Assembly: GCA_023145575.1 (NCBI GenBank)
Contig: JAGLDN010000368.1
Location: 1 to 11,926 of the forward strand
DNA: 11,926 nucleotides
Reading direction: 5' to 3'
DNA from: Psychromonas sp.
Lineage (GTDB): Bacteria > Pseudomonadota > Gammaproteobacteria > Enterobacterales > Psychromonadaceae
In this document: in pieces, positions 1 through 6,758 of the stretch
How the letters are laid out: every line of letters starts with the position of its first letter
How positions within the stretch are numbered: position 1 is the stretch's first letter
Position numbers and translations under genes: made by a program
The notes under the pieces: generated by a model
What the model saw: the letters and a program-made list of their open reading frames with translations, nothing else
Databases searched by the model: none
What the model was told of the DNA's origin: nothing

Positions 1-151
1 AATCTCATGTTTCCAATTGATGAAAACCAACTGTCAGCCAATACGTAGCGCCATTTCAATTTATTTTTCTTGTACGCTTTAAGCATGGAAATTAAATCCT
101 CATTTTTAGTCGTAGAGCTCTTTCTTCGTAATGGAGGTATCGGCTAGGTAC
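1..151 (-). pseudogene. IS4-type transposase fragment, cut by window edge
   Basis: Read on the minus strand, this stretch encodes TTKNEDLISMLKAYKK, then KLKWRYVLADSWFSSIGN, the region around the second catalytic Asp (ADSWF) of IS4-type DDE transposases. Just upstream, YLADTSITKKELYD is in a different frame, so there is at least one frameshift. The fragment runs out of the window at position 1 exactly where the conserved FIHAK segment should follow. The same segment of a related copy is seen at 3040-3170 on the plus strand (TTKNDDLIFIVKACKK, ADSWFYAIVSM), which supports the family call. The N-terminal third is not recognisable at higher coordinates. It is a dead or partial insertion sequence and makes no functional protein from what is visible. 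Confidence 0.75.
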
Positions 152-490
152 TATATATTACCAGCAAAATATTTAATCCTTGTATTACTGAGAGCCGTAA
201 TTTATGTCTTGTCTTTGCGGCACTTGTTAGAGGAAAATGTAATATGTTTGGCAATGCAATGTATATATTTTAAAAAACAATGTTTGCTTTCGTACGTGAT
301 GAGCCGTATGAAGAAATTAGGTTGTGATTTCATATCAAACTGTCTACTTTTCCAACTAATTTAAGCTATGTATTTGAGAATTGAATTTAAGAAGTGAGTT
401 CATGCCTTTACCAATAAATAACTGTCTTTTTAAAAGTCGTGCACGGCTTGATATTATTAAATATTACAATAACGTTAGTTCACACTGGTT
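152..490. other. Gene-free AT-rich stretch with one repeat copy
   Basis: I see no convincing gene here. A 77-codon open frame at 131-364 has no family resemblance and overlaps the transposase fragment in the opposite direction. It may contain worn-out N-terminal transposase sequence on the minus strand, but I cannot trace it reliably beyond about 200. The only clear feature is the direct repeat copy at 338-391. Confidence 0.5.
338..391 (+). repeat. 54-bp dispersed direct repeat, copy 1
   Basis: This segment matches 11642-11695 in the same orientation with 5 mismatches in 54 positions, four of them C/T transitions. The shared core includes TTAAGCTATG and TTGAGAATTGAAT. Beyond the aligned block, GAGTTCAT recurs in both copies after an 8-base length difference, and the left flanks are weakly similar (GGTTGTGAT against GGTGTGAT), so the original unit was probably longer. 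It does not lie in any recognised gene. It may be an IS end or a small non-autonomous element. Confidence 0.75.
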
Positions 491-633
491 TAACGGAGGG
501 GGAACACCCTATGAATCTGAGTGTAACTACACGCTTAAATACTAAGCCGTGGTCAAAATTAATTGACCACAACACAGATGTCTTTTTTATGCCTGCCATA
601 ATAATTAAATTAATGAGTATTCCCCCTCCATTA
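491..633. mobile_element. Candidate 143-bp MITE
   Basis: The ends are inverted copies of each other: 491-509 begins TAACGGAGGGGGAACACCC, and the reverse complement of 615-633 begins TAATGGAGGGGGAATACTC. That is 16 of 19 positions identical, including a perfect GGAGGGGGAA core, and all three differences are C/T transitions. Both ends terminate in TA, as expected if a TA target was duplicated by an IS630/Tc1-mariner-type transposase. Inside is an 8-bp perfect hairpin at 549-570 (GTGGTCAA, 6-base loop, TTGACCAC). No transposase is encoded; the open frame at 439-669 runs across one whole end and is probably not a gene. The element lies 43 bp past the hisIE stop codon. The call as a MITE is inference from structure; IS630 transposase relics elsewhere in the window make such mobilisation possible. 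Confidence 0.6.
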
Positions 634-676
634 CCGTCGGCTACTTACTATACCCAAGGATATTATTAATTATTAA

Positions 677-1300
677 CTATTTATTATGTCGCTGTTGTAG
701 TTTTGCTGCTACATCTAAAAGTGATAAGCCTTCATTTTGTAATAAAACGATAAGGTGATAAAGTAGATCGGCACTTTCGCAGGTTAGCTCATCCTTATCT
801 TTTGCCATTGCGGCAAGCGCGACTTCCACACCTTCTTCACCTACTTTTTGCGCAATTCGTTTTGTGCCCCGTTGGTATAAGCTTGCTGTGTAGCTACTTT
901 CTGGATCGGTGCCTTTTCGGCTGGCGATTATTTTTTCTAGATCAGCGATAAAAGTTAATGCGGGTTGAACCTTACCTTTAAAGCAACTCTCAGTGCCTAA
1001 ATGACACGTGGAGCCAATAGGCTCAACTATCGCAAGTAGTGTGTCACTATCGCAATCCGTATTTATTTCGATTACATTTAAGAAATTACCTGACTTTTCT
1101 CCTTTGCACCATAAACGTTGTTTTGTGCGGCTAAAAAAAGTCATTTTTTTCGATGCAAGCGTTGCATTTAATGCAGCTTGATTAACATAACCGAGCATTA
1201 ATACTTTCCCTGATGTGTGGTTTTGTACGATAACAGGCATTAAGTTATCTACTTTTTCCCAATCTAGGCTCGTGAGTTGTTTAGTATCCATTAAGCTCAT
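677..1300 (-). CDS. hisI: Bifunctional phosphoribosyl-AMP cyclohydrolase / phosphoribosyl-ATP diphosphatase (HisIE)
   Basis: This 207-residue cytoplasmic enzyme does steps 2 and 3 of histidine synthesis: pyrophosphate removal from phosphoribosyl-ATP (HisE part), then ring opening of phosphoribosyl-AMP (HisI part). The HisI domain fills about residues 1-112, with SRTKQRLWCKGEKSG, the DCDSDTLL metal-site segment and STCHLGTESCF with its zinc-binding cysteines. The family usually has GPxCH, so the Ser in place of Pro is a mild oddity. The HisE domain follows (about 118-207), with ESSYTASL, GTKRIAQKVGEEGVEVALAA and ADLLYHLIVLL. Length is normal for the fused form (about 200). The start ATG overlaps the hisF stop as ATGA and has AGAGG upstream; Met4 is a less likely alternative start. 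It is translationally coupled to hisF. No convincing terminator follows; the candidate MITE does. Confidence 0.95.
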   Translation of the reverse strand: MSLMDTKQLTSLDWEKVDNLMPVIVQNHTSGKVLMLGYVNQAALNATLASKKMTFFSRTKQRLWCKGEKSGNFLNVIEINTDCDSDTLLAIVEPIGSTCHLGTESCFKGKVQPALTFIADLEKIIASRKGTDPESSYTASLYQRGTKRIAQKVGEEGVEVALAAMAKDKDELTCESADLLYHLIVLLQNEGLSLLDVAAKLQQRHNK

Positions 1301-2070
1301 ATTCTTACCTCTACCTGTGCTTTTTTAAGGTAAGTTTTTAACTCGCCTATATTAATTATTTGTTTATGAAAAACACTTGCAGCGAGTGCGCCATCAACGT
1401 CTGCTTGATTAAACACCTCGGCGAAATGAATCATTTCACCAGCGCCACCTGAGGCAATGAGTGGAATATTACAAATTTTTCGGGCGAGACTGAGTTGATT
1501 AATGTCATAACCACAGCGCACACCATCTTGGTTCATTACATTTAACACGATTTCACCTGCACCGCGAGATTGCACTTCTTTGATCCAATCAAAGGTGTTC
1601 CATTTTGTTCTAATGGTTGTTGTTTCATTACCTGTAAATTTTTTAACTTGATATTGCTCAGTAGTTTGATCAAAGTAAGAGTCAATACCAATGACGATAC
1701 ATTGACTGCCAAATTTTTCAGATAAACGATTAATCAAACTTGGATCGTCAAGGGCAGGGCTGTTGATGGATATTTTATCTGCGCCAAATTCTAGGATACG
1801 CTGAGCATTTCGGATTGTTTTTATGCCGCCTGCGACACAAAATGGAATATCAATAATTTTGGAAACACGACTAACCCAACTTTCGTCAACTACTCTGGCA
1901 TCGGCACTTGCGGTAATGTCATAAAAAACTAATTCGTCAGCACCTTCTTGTGCATAACGCTTTGCAAGAGAGACAACATCACCAACTATTTCATGGTCAC
2001 GAAATTGTATACCTTTAACGACTTGCCCATCTTTGACATCAAGACAGGGGATTATTCTTTTAGCTAGCAT
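1297..2070 (-). CDS. hisF: Imidazole glycerol phosphate synthase cyclase subunit HisF
   Basis: HisF is the cyclase half of imidazole glycerol phosphate synthase. With ammonia supplied by the glutaminase HisH, it converts PRFAR to imidazole glycerol phosphate and AICAR. The 257-residue protein is full length and shows the complete (beta/alpha)8 barrel signature: MLAKRIIPCLDVKDG with catalytic Asp11, CVAGGIK near 78-84, GADKISINSPAL near 96-107, VIGIDSYFD with catalytic Asp130, and the phosphate-binding LIASGGAGE. The start at MLAKRIIPC is the family start. The gene overlaps hisIE by 4 bp. In related bacteria hisH and hisA lie directly upstream of hisF; here the upstream 800 bp contain neither, so the partners must be elsewhere or lost. 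The barrel shows no disruption, which suggests continued selection. Confidence 0.96.
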   Translation of the reverse strand: MLAKRIIPCLDVKDGQVVKGIQFRDHEIVGDVVSLAKRYAQEGADELVFYDITASADARVVDESWVSRVSKIIDIPFCVAGGIKTIRNAQRILEFGADKISINSPALDDPSLINRLSEKFGSQCIVIGIDSYFDQTTEQYQVKKFTGNETTTIRTKWNTFDWIKEVQSRGAGEIVLNVMNQDGVRCGYDINQLSLARKICNIPLIASGGAGEMIHFAEVFNQADVDGALAASVFHKQIINIGELKTYLKKAQVEVRI

Positions 2071-2085
2071 AGTGAGTACCAGAAT

Positions 2086-2114
2086 ATTATATATTGTTTA
2101 CTCATTTATCCTGA
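2086..2114 (-). promoter_or_regulatory. Weak candidate promoter for hisF-hisIE
   Basis: On the minus strand a perfect TATAAT (2086-2091) lies 16 bp before the hisF start codon, with a poor -35 (TCAGGA, 2109-2114) at a 17-bp spacing. The predicted leader would be only about 9 nt, too short for a normal ribosome site, so this is doubtful. It is listed because hisF has no upstream gene to be cotranscribed with and needs some promoter in this AT-rich stretch. Confidence 0.25.
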
Positions 2115-2911
2115 TTAAGGATCCAGAGGAAAAGTTAATTTACATAAATATGTAGTCATTAAAATTAAACATTATCTTATTAAAGTAAGATAAACAGCAG
2201 ATTAAAGTAAAAAATAAAATTATTTGCATAAAAAAAAAGAGCATAAAAATACAACTTTGATGATGCCTAAAAATGATTCAAGTACCAAGTTGATCCATAA
2301 ATTATTACTTAGATTGTACAAGCTATTGCAACTTTAGAGCGATACGAAAGATTTTTGCAATGCATCTTAAAGGTAGTCATATTTTAATAATTTGAATACT
2401 AACAGATTAGGCTCTTTTTTAATACCAATTACATTAAGTATGCGAACTAATTTTCATATGATAAATACAGATCATTTCAAAGCCAAAATTAATCTAACTA
2501 GCTGTTATTTGATGAAAACAATAACAATAAAGTAAATTATTTTAAGAAATAAAATAGGTTAACTATTTAATGTAATTGTTTTTAGGTTCACCATTACAGT
2601 TTCAACTCATTGACGCGTTATATTTAAAAAACACGTTCAGGGTGATCTAATTAGCCAACCATATTATTAAGAGAAGGCGTGTCTATTTGATCGCTTGATC
2701 ATTATTTAAATTCCTTTTACTACGAGAGGATTTACACTTTATTGTTATTCACTTTTTGAGTATTGCAACGCAAAAGATGATTTACTCAGTTGTCCCCAAA
2801 GGGTGAGTTTCAAAGGCTTATATGCATTGTTATTGATTTTGGCAAGGGAATAACCATTCTCTTCAATCAATGCCTTGCCTCTCAGCTTTTAAATTCTCGC
2901 TGAAATCTGCA
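2115..2911. other. Gene-free AT-rich stretch, about 800 bp
   Basis: No protein family is recognisable on either strand and no hisA or hisH remains can be seen upstream of hisF. A short perfect palindrome lies at 2172-2193 (TTATCTTA, 6-base loop, TAAGATAA). On the minus strand, about 48 codons (from about 2890 down to 2747, including KALIEENGYSLAKINNN) are open but match nothing I know. The last part, from about 2750, may hold unreadable N-terminal remains of the IS4-type transposase that becomes recognisable at 2912. Confidence 0.5.
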
Positions 2912-3642
2912 TCTTCATGTGTGGTGGGTATAAACTAATGCAATTGTATTTATCATGCTGGACAATCAAGGATCCAAGTTGCCTTTAAGCTTATTACAAA
3001 AAAGATCCAATACTCAAGAGTTGCAACACAAAAACTAAAAAGAAAGATCAATACCACTAAAAATGATGACTTAATATTCATAGTTAAAGCATGCAAAAAA
3101 TCAATTGAAATATTGCTACGCATGAGCTGATAGTTGGTTTTATGCAATTGTTAGCATGATATTTATTCATGCAAAAACATGTTATTCTCGCATTAAAAGT
3201 AACCGATTAATTGCATTAAATAGAGAAGATAAATTATAAGGTGGTTTTCATTAGATTGATCAGAAGCTCCTATCTACGGTTGGGTAAAAGCAATGGATAT
3301 GCCAATAATTTTGCATCGAGAAATCTTTAAAAACAAAGAGGGCAGTGAAGGACTATTATATTTGATCAGTCATGACGTTAAGCTTGATAAACTGTGAATT
3401 GAAACGATCTATCAAAAAAGGTGGAAGGTTGACTTTTTTCATAAAACATAAAAGCAAACACAGGGCTCGCAAAATCCCCTGCTAATACAAAAAAAGACAC
3501 AGAGTAACCCTCTTTTCATGGCATAGATGGTAACAGTAAAATTGTAGTGCCTAAGCCTTTTAAATAACTGACAACCTTTGGTTTGAAAATGAAGCTTTAT
3601 ATCAAAGCAGAAAAAGTAACAATTAAAGCCTTGCATAACTAA
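2912..3642 (+). pseudogene. IS4-type transposase, truncated and frameshifted
   Basis: Reading the plus strand and stepping over frameshifts gives a run of IS4-type DDE transposase segments in the correct order: SSCVVGIN, IYHAGQSRIQVAFKLITK, TTKNDDLIFIVKACKK, ADSWFYAIVSMIFIHAK (second catalytic Asp), IKSNRLIALNREDKL, GWVKAMDMPIILHREIF, EGSEGLLYLISHDVKLDKL, IETIYQKRWKVDFFHKT (the conserved YxxRWxxE-like box with Asp where Glu is usual), then GLAKSPANTKKDTE and a C-terminus ending KVTIKALHN with a TAA at 3640-3642. At least four stops and three frameshifts break it, and the N-terminal quarter is missing or unreadable. The IS terminal repeat follows at 3653. The short minus-strand open frames here are shadows. 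Confidence 0.85.
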
Positions 3643-3652
3643 CTGGCTTCAT

Positions 3653-3669
3653 CTGCGTAACATCAGTTA
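3653..3669 (+). repeat. Terminal repeat of the IS4-type element
   Basis: CTGCGTAACATCAGTTA lies 10 bp past the dead transposase stop codon, where the 3' terminal repeat of the IS should be. An inverted copy with one mismatch (16 of 17) occurs at the right edge of the window, 11902-11918. No matching 5' terminal repeat was found upstream of 2912, so that end of this copy is lost or unrecognisable. Confidence 0.7.
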
Positions 3670-3739
3670 AATAATAAATAACATTATTTTATAAGATGTT
3701 TATTTTTTATAATGATCGTGCAGGTCCATAGATCATCAT

Positions 3740-3782
3740 TGTAGCGAAATATGCTACATTTAGGTGTTATAAACTGTATAAT
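3740..3782 (+). promoter_or_regulatory. Candidate promoter with dyad for the dehydrogenase gene
   Basis: A consensus TATAAT at 3777-3782 is preceded, at 18 bp, by GCTACA (3753-3758), a weak -35. The -35 is the right arm of a perfect dyad, TGTAGC, 7 bases, GCTACA (3740-3758), which could bind a dimeric regulator. The start codon is 35 bp past the -10. The role of the dyad is inference from its position. Confidence 0.4.
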
Positions 3783-3816
3783 ATATATAAATCCTAATAA
3801 AAAGTTAAAGAGCTTC

Positions 3817-4752
3817 ATGAAATTAGTCTTACTAGATGCATCTACACTTGGTGATAGTTGTCTGTTGGGATTTGAAAAATTTGGTGAATTCACTTGTTAT
3901 GAGCAAACAACGCTTGCTCAGCGCTTGGATCATATTTCAGATAGCGATATTGTCATCACTAATAAAGTCATTATCGATTCAAATATCATAGAAAATAGCC
4001 CACATTTAAAATTAGTATGTATTACCGCAACGGGTACAAATAATATTGATTTAGTTTGCGCGGAAAAAGCGGGCGTGATGGTTGAGAATGTGTCTGGTTA
4101 TTCGACAGAAAGTGTTTGCCAGTCAACGTTTTCAATGTTGTTTCAGTTAGTACATCAAAGCCGTTATTATGATGAATATATTCAGGCGAAAAAATGGAGT
4201 AAAAGTGATAATTATACACATATTGCCCGCCCTTTTTTTGAGATAAAAGGCAAGCGCTGGGGTATTTTGGGCATGGGCAATATTGGCCAACGAGTCGCTC
4301 AAATCGCCAGTTCGTTTTTGTGTGACGTTTGTTATCACTCCACATCAGGTTCAAATTTAGACCAACCCTATCAGCACCTGCCACTTAATGAGTTATTAAC
4401 AACATGTGATATTATTTCTATTCATGCCCCCTTTAATGATCAAACGGACAACTTAATTGCCGCAGCTCAGCTTTTATTGATGAAAAAAGGTGCCATTCTT
4501 CTTAATTTTGGAAGAGGTGGCATTATTAATGAAAAGGATATGGCAGTTGCACTTGATGACGGAAATATACTCCATGGTACGGATGTTTTACTTGTTGAAC
4601 CAATGTTAGCTGATCATCCTTATTATAATGTTCAAAATCAATCTCATTTAGTGATAACGCCTCATACGGCTTGGGCTAGTGTGCAAGCTAGAGATGCATT
4701 GTTAACATGTATTTATGCGAATATTGAGTCGTATCTCTCAAAAATTAAATAA
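3817..4752 (+). CDS. D-2-hydroxyacid dehydrogenase (hydroxypyruvate reductase/glycerate dehydrogenase-like)
   Basis: This 311-residue cytoplasmic protein reduces a 2-keto acid to the D-hydroxy acid with NAD(P)H. ATGTNNIDL (71-79) and the YSTESV segment (95-100) are typical of the hydroxypyruvate/glycerate subgroup, though the exact substrate cannot be read from sequence. The Rossmann site is GMGNIG (152-157). The catalytic trio is present: Arg233 in LNFGRGGIINE, Glu261 in DVLLVEPM and His283 in ITPHTAWAS. I chose the ATG at 3817 because MKLVLLD is the family start and AAAGAG lies just upstream; the open frame reaches back to 3751, but those extra 22 residues match nothing and lack a ribosome site. 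The gene stands alone, with its own promoter and terminator, between dead transposases. The 311-residue length is normal for the family and the gene is undamaged. Confidence 0.9.
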   Translation: MKLVLLDASTLGDSCLLGFEKFGEFTCYEQTTLAQRLDHISDSDIVITNKVIIDSNIIENSPHLKLVCITATGTNNIDLVCAEKAGVMVENVSGYSTESVCQSTFSMLFQLVHQSRYYDEYIQAKKWSKSDNYTHIARPFFEIKGKRWGILGMGNIGQRVAQIASSFLCDVCYHSTSGSNLDQPYQHLPLNELLTTCDIISIHAPFNDQTDNLIAAAQLLLMKKGAILLNFGRGGIINEKDMAVALDDGNILHGTDVLLVEPMLADHPYYNVQNQSHLVITPHTAWASVQARDALLTCIYANIESYLSKIK

Positions 4753-4766
4753 ATCATTTAAAATAC

Positions 4767-4797
4767 TGATATCCGTTATCTGTGATAATGGATATCA
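4767..4797 (+). terminator. Hairpin terminator after the dehydrogenase gene
   Basis: TGATATCCGTTATC and GATAATGGATATCA form a 14-bp stem with one G-U pair around a TGT loop, starting 14 bp after the stop codon. The following T run is short (ATTTA), so termination may be weak. The hairpin is nearly symmetrical and could act on either strand. Confidence 0.6.
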
Positions 4798-4840
4798 TTT
4801 AGGACAAAATACTTGAAATCATTTCAAAAAGAGCAATATT

Positions 4841-5643
4841 GAAATATCATTATCACATTTAGAAAAACAAGACCTAGGTCACAGTGCGAAATGTCTCGTA
4901 GTAAATGAAAGTGTGAGTATATAAAAACAACTTTTTTGATTGAATATTCAGGATCTGGTCTACAAAAATGGCAGCATTGTAACAATTACATTTATAAGCA
5001 GCTTATTTAAAGGTGTAGCACACAAATTAGATCAAGATAATCAAGCACAATTTATCGAAGCATAAAATTAGCTTATAAGCAAGTGTATCCAATGATGAGC
5101 CCATATTATTATGGACGCATCGCATCCTACACTGGCAACTACAATGAGCGGTTGGATCCCCACCAGAATGGATAAACCAATAGAAACAACAGGTAGTCGT
5201 ATACGCTTGAGTATTGTTGGATCGTTTGGGTATCTAGAAATTGCAATAAAGAAGCAATATGCAACGGTTAATGGTGAGTCGTTCATTGATTTTTTTAAGT
5301 AATAAAAGAACAATTTCAATCAGATATACCTATTAATTTGATACTTGATGGCGCTGGATACCATAGGCGTAAATTGGTAGTAATAAGAAGCCTGAAAACG
5401 TGGCATTAAACTACACTATTTTAGCGCCATTTAGCCCCAATTTAAATCCCATTGAACGGCTTTGGAAAGTAATGAACGAATACGCTAGAGATCACAAATA
5501 TTTTACAATGGCTAAAAGTTTTGGCGAAGCATTTATGAGTTTTTAGATGATACTTTACTTAGATGATACTTTACTTAGATGATACTTTGCCTTGCATTGG
5601 GCGTGCTTTAACGTGTATGATCAATGACAAATTTCAATTTTAA
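4841..5643 (+). pseudogene. IS630-family transposase, broken (copy A)
   Basis: Plus-strand segments in order match an IS630/Tc1-type DDE transposase: HLEKQDLGHSAK (N-terminal), YSGSGLQKWQHCNNYIYKQ, GVAHKLDQDNQAQFIEA, IIMDASHPTLATTMSGWIP (first catalytic Asp), MDKPIETTGSRIRLSIVG, ATVNGESFIDFFK, INLILDGAGYHRRKLVV (second Asp), APFSPNLNPIERLWKVMNE (catalytic Glu), then FLDDTLPCIGRALTCMINDK and a TAA at 5641-5643. The middle of the N-terminal helix-turn-helix region is deleted, several stops and frameshifts occur, and a 16-bp triplication disrupts the end. An open frame at 5111-5302 is a surviving piece of this transposase, not a separate gene. The catalytic residues survive, so decay is more recent than in the second IS630 relic. 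Confidence 0.9.
5543..5590 (+). repeat. 16-bp unit repeated three times in tandem
   Basis: TTAGATGATACTTTAC occurs at 5543-5558 and 5559-5574, and a third time at 5575-5590 with one change (A to G at 5589). The unit encodes part of the transposase C-terminus (LDDTLP), whose correct frame resumes from the third copy. Because 16 is not a multiple of three, the extra copies shift the frame. Confidence 0.9.
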
Positions 5644-5693
5644 TTTCACCTAAATTGGTGCGCTTTGACTGATAACGAATATAGAAGAAAAAT

Positions 5694-6758
5694 ATGCTTA
5701 ATAAAATTCATTTAAAATTTATTGTCTTATTCAGTTTAGTGATCAGCTATTCTCCCTTTTTGTTTTCGCATCCTAGCACAGATGCCACTAGTACGGCGGT
5801 TAGGGGGTATCATGTCAGCTTATATGATGTACCGCAGAAAATTTCTGTTGTGGGTAAGCTACAGGCAAGTCATTCAGTCGATGTTGCATCCGAAGTAACA
5901 GGAAAGGTTGTTTTTATTAGGGCTAATGTAAATAAAGATGTCACACAAGGCGATTTATTAGTCAAAATAGATGATAGAAAAGCATTGAGTTTGCTCAGTG
6001 AAGCTCGAGATACTTTAAACAATGAACAAAGAATATTACATGACGACAAAAAACTAGCGAAGAAAAATGTTTTAACAAAAACTGCTGTTGATGGGCAGCA
6101 GTCAGTGGTTGATATCGCAAAAGCCCGCTATGAAGAAGCGAAGATTGACGCGGAGGATCATCTTTTACGCGCTCCTTTTTCTGGCGAGTTAGGGTTAACT
6201 AATTTCAGTATTGGTAAAATGGTAAACTTAGGTGATGAATTATTCACACTTGATGCGTTATCGGTAATGCAGCTTGATTTAGATGTACCGGAACATTATT
6301 TATCGCATTTAAAAACTGGTTTGAGCGTCAGCATGACAACCGCGGCTTGGAAAAATCAATCTTTTGCGGGGCAGATCGTTGCGGTAAATTCACGTGTTGA
6401 TCCTGACACACTTTCCTTATCCGTTAGAGTCAAGTTGAACAATGCCAATAAACAACTCAAACCAGGTATGTTGATGTTAGCCAATATTAACTTTCCGCCA
6501 ATAAAAGAGATGACCATCCCTATCCAAGCACTTGAATATCTAGGTGAAAAACATTTTGTGTATATTATATCACATGGTGTTGTTAAACGTACAGAGGTAA
6601 CACTCGGTCAGCAAGTCAACAATCAAGTGGCAATAACACATGGCTTAGCCGTTGGAGATGAAATTGTCGTGCAAGGCTTGGTTAATATGCGAGATGGGAT
6701 CAAGGTACACGTCTTGCCGAATAAAAAAACCAAAAATTCAAATGAGGGAAGGTTGTAA
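5694..6758 (+). CDS. RND efflux periplasmic adaptor (membrane fusion protein)
   Basis: The protein bridges an RND pump in the inner membrane to an outer-membrane channel. Its 354 residues start with a signal peptide or membrane anchor (hydrophobic 8-25, then HPSTD). There is no cysteine near the start, so it is not a lipoprotein. The lipoyl half-motifs are VDVASEVTGKVVFIRANVN with GDLLVKIDD (62-94) and RAPFSGELGLTNFSIGKMV (159-177). Between them lies a charged, Ala/Lys-rich alpha-helical hairpin (about 96-155). Beta-barrel and membrane-proximal domains follow, including LKPGMLMLANI and GLAVGDEIVVQGL. Length is usual for the family. AGAAGAAAAAT before the ATG is a modest ribosome site. The stop codon overlaps the pump start as TAATG. 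No regulator gene lies upstream, where 50 bp away a dead IS630 transposase ends. Confidence 0.92.
   Translation: MLNKIHLKFIVLFSLVISYSPFLFSHPSTDATSTAVRGYHVSLYDVPQKISVVGKLQASHSVDVASEVTGKVVFIRANVNKDVTQGDLLVKIDDRKALSLLSEARDTLNNEQRILHDDKKLAKKNVLTKTAVDGQQSVVDIAKARYEEAKIDAEDHLLRAPFSGELGLTNFSIGKMVNLGDELFTLDALSVMQLDLDVPEHYLSHLKTGLSVSMTTAAWKNQSFAGQIVAVNSRVDPDTLSLSVRVKLNNANKQLKPGMLMLANINFPPIKEMTIPIQALEYLGEKHFVYIISHGVVKRTEVTLGQQVNNQVAITHGLAVGDEIVVQGLVNMRDGIKVHVLPNKKTKNSNEGRL

Noticed and set aside
131..364. 77-codon open frame on the plus strand
   Set aside because: It overlaps the antisense IS4-type fragment and the dispersed repeat, has no family resemblance and no good ribosome site.
439..669. 76-codon open frame on the plus strand
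   Set aside because: It spans the whole candidate MITE and its coding is dictated by the inverted repeats; it matches no known protein.
2912..2935. Similarity of GGTGGGTATAAACT to the hairpin at 11608-11636
   Set aside because: At 2912 these bases encode the VVGIN segment of a transposase in frame, so the resemblance is probably coincidental.
2953..3147. 64-codon open frame on the minus strand
   Set aside because: It is the antisense shadow of the IS4-type transposase segments read on the plus strand.
3439..3636. 65-codon open frame on the minus strand
   Set aside because: It is antisense to the C-terminal part of the same dead transposase.
5111..5302. 63-codon open frame starting MDASHPT
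   Set aside because: It is an in-frame fragment of the IS630 transposase core around its first catalytic Asp, not a separate gene.
5665..5670. TTGACT as a -35 for the efflux operon
   Set aside because: No -10-like hexamer occurs at 16-18 bp spacing; the expected place falls on the ribosome site and start codon.
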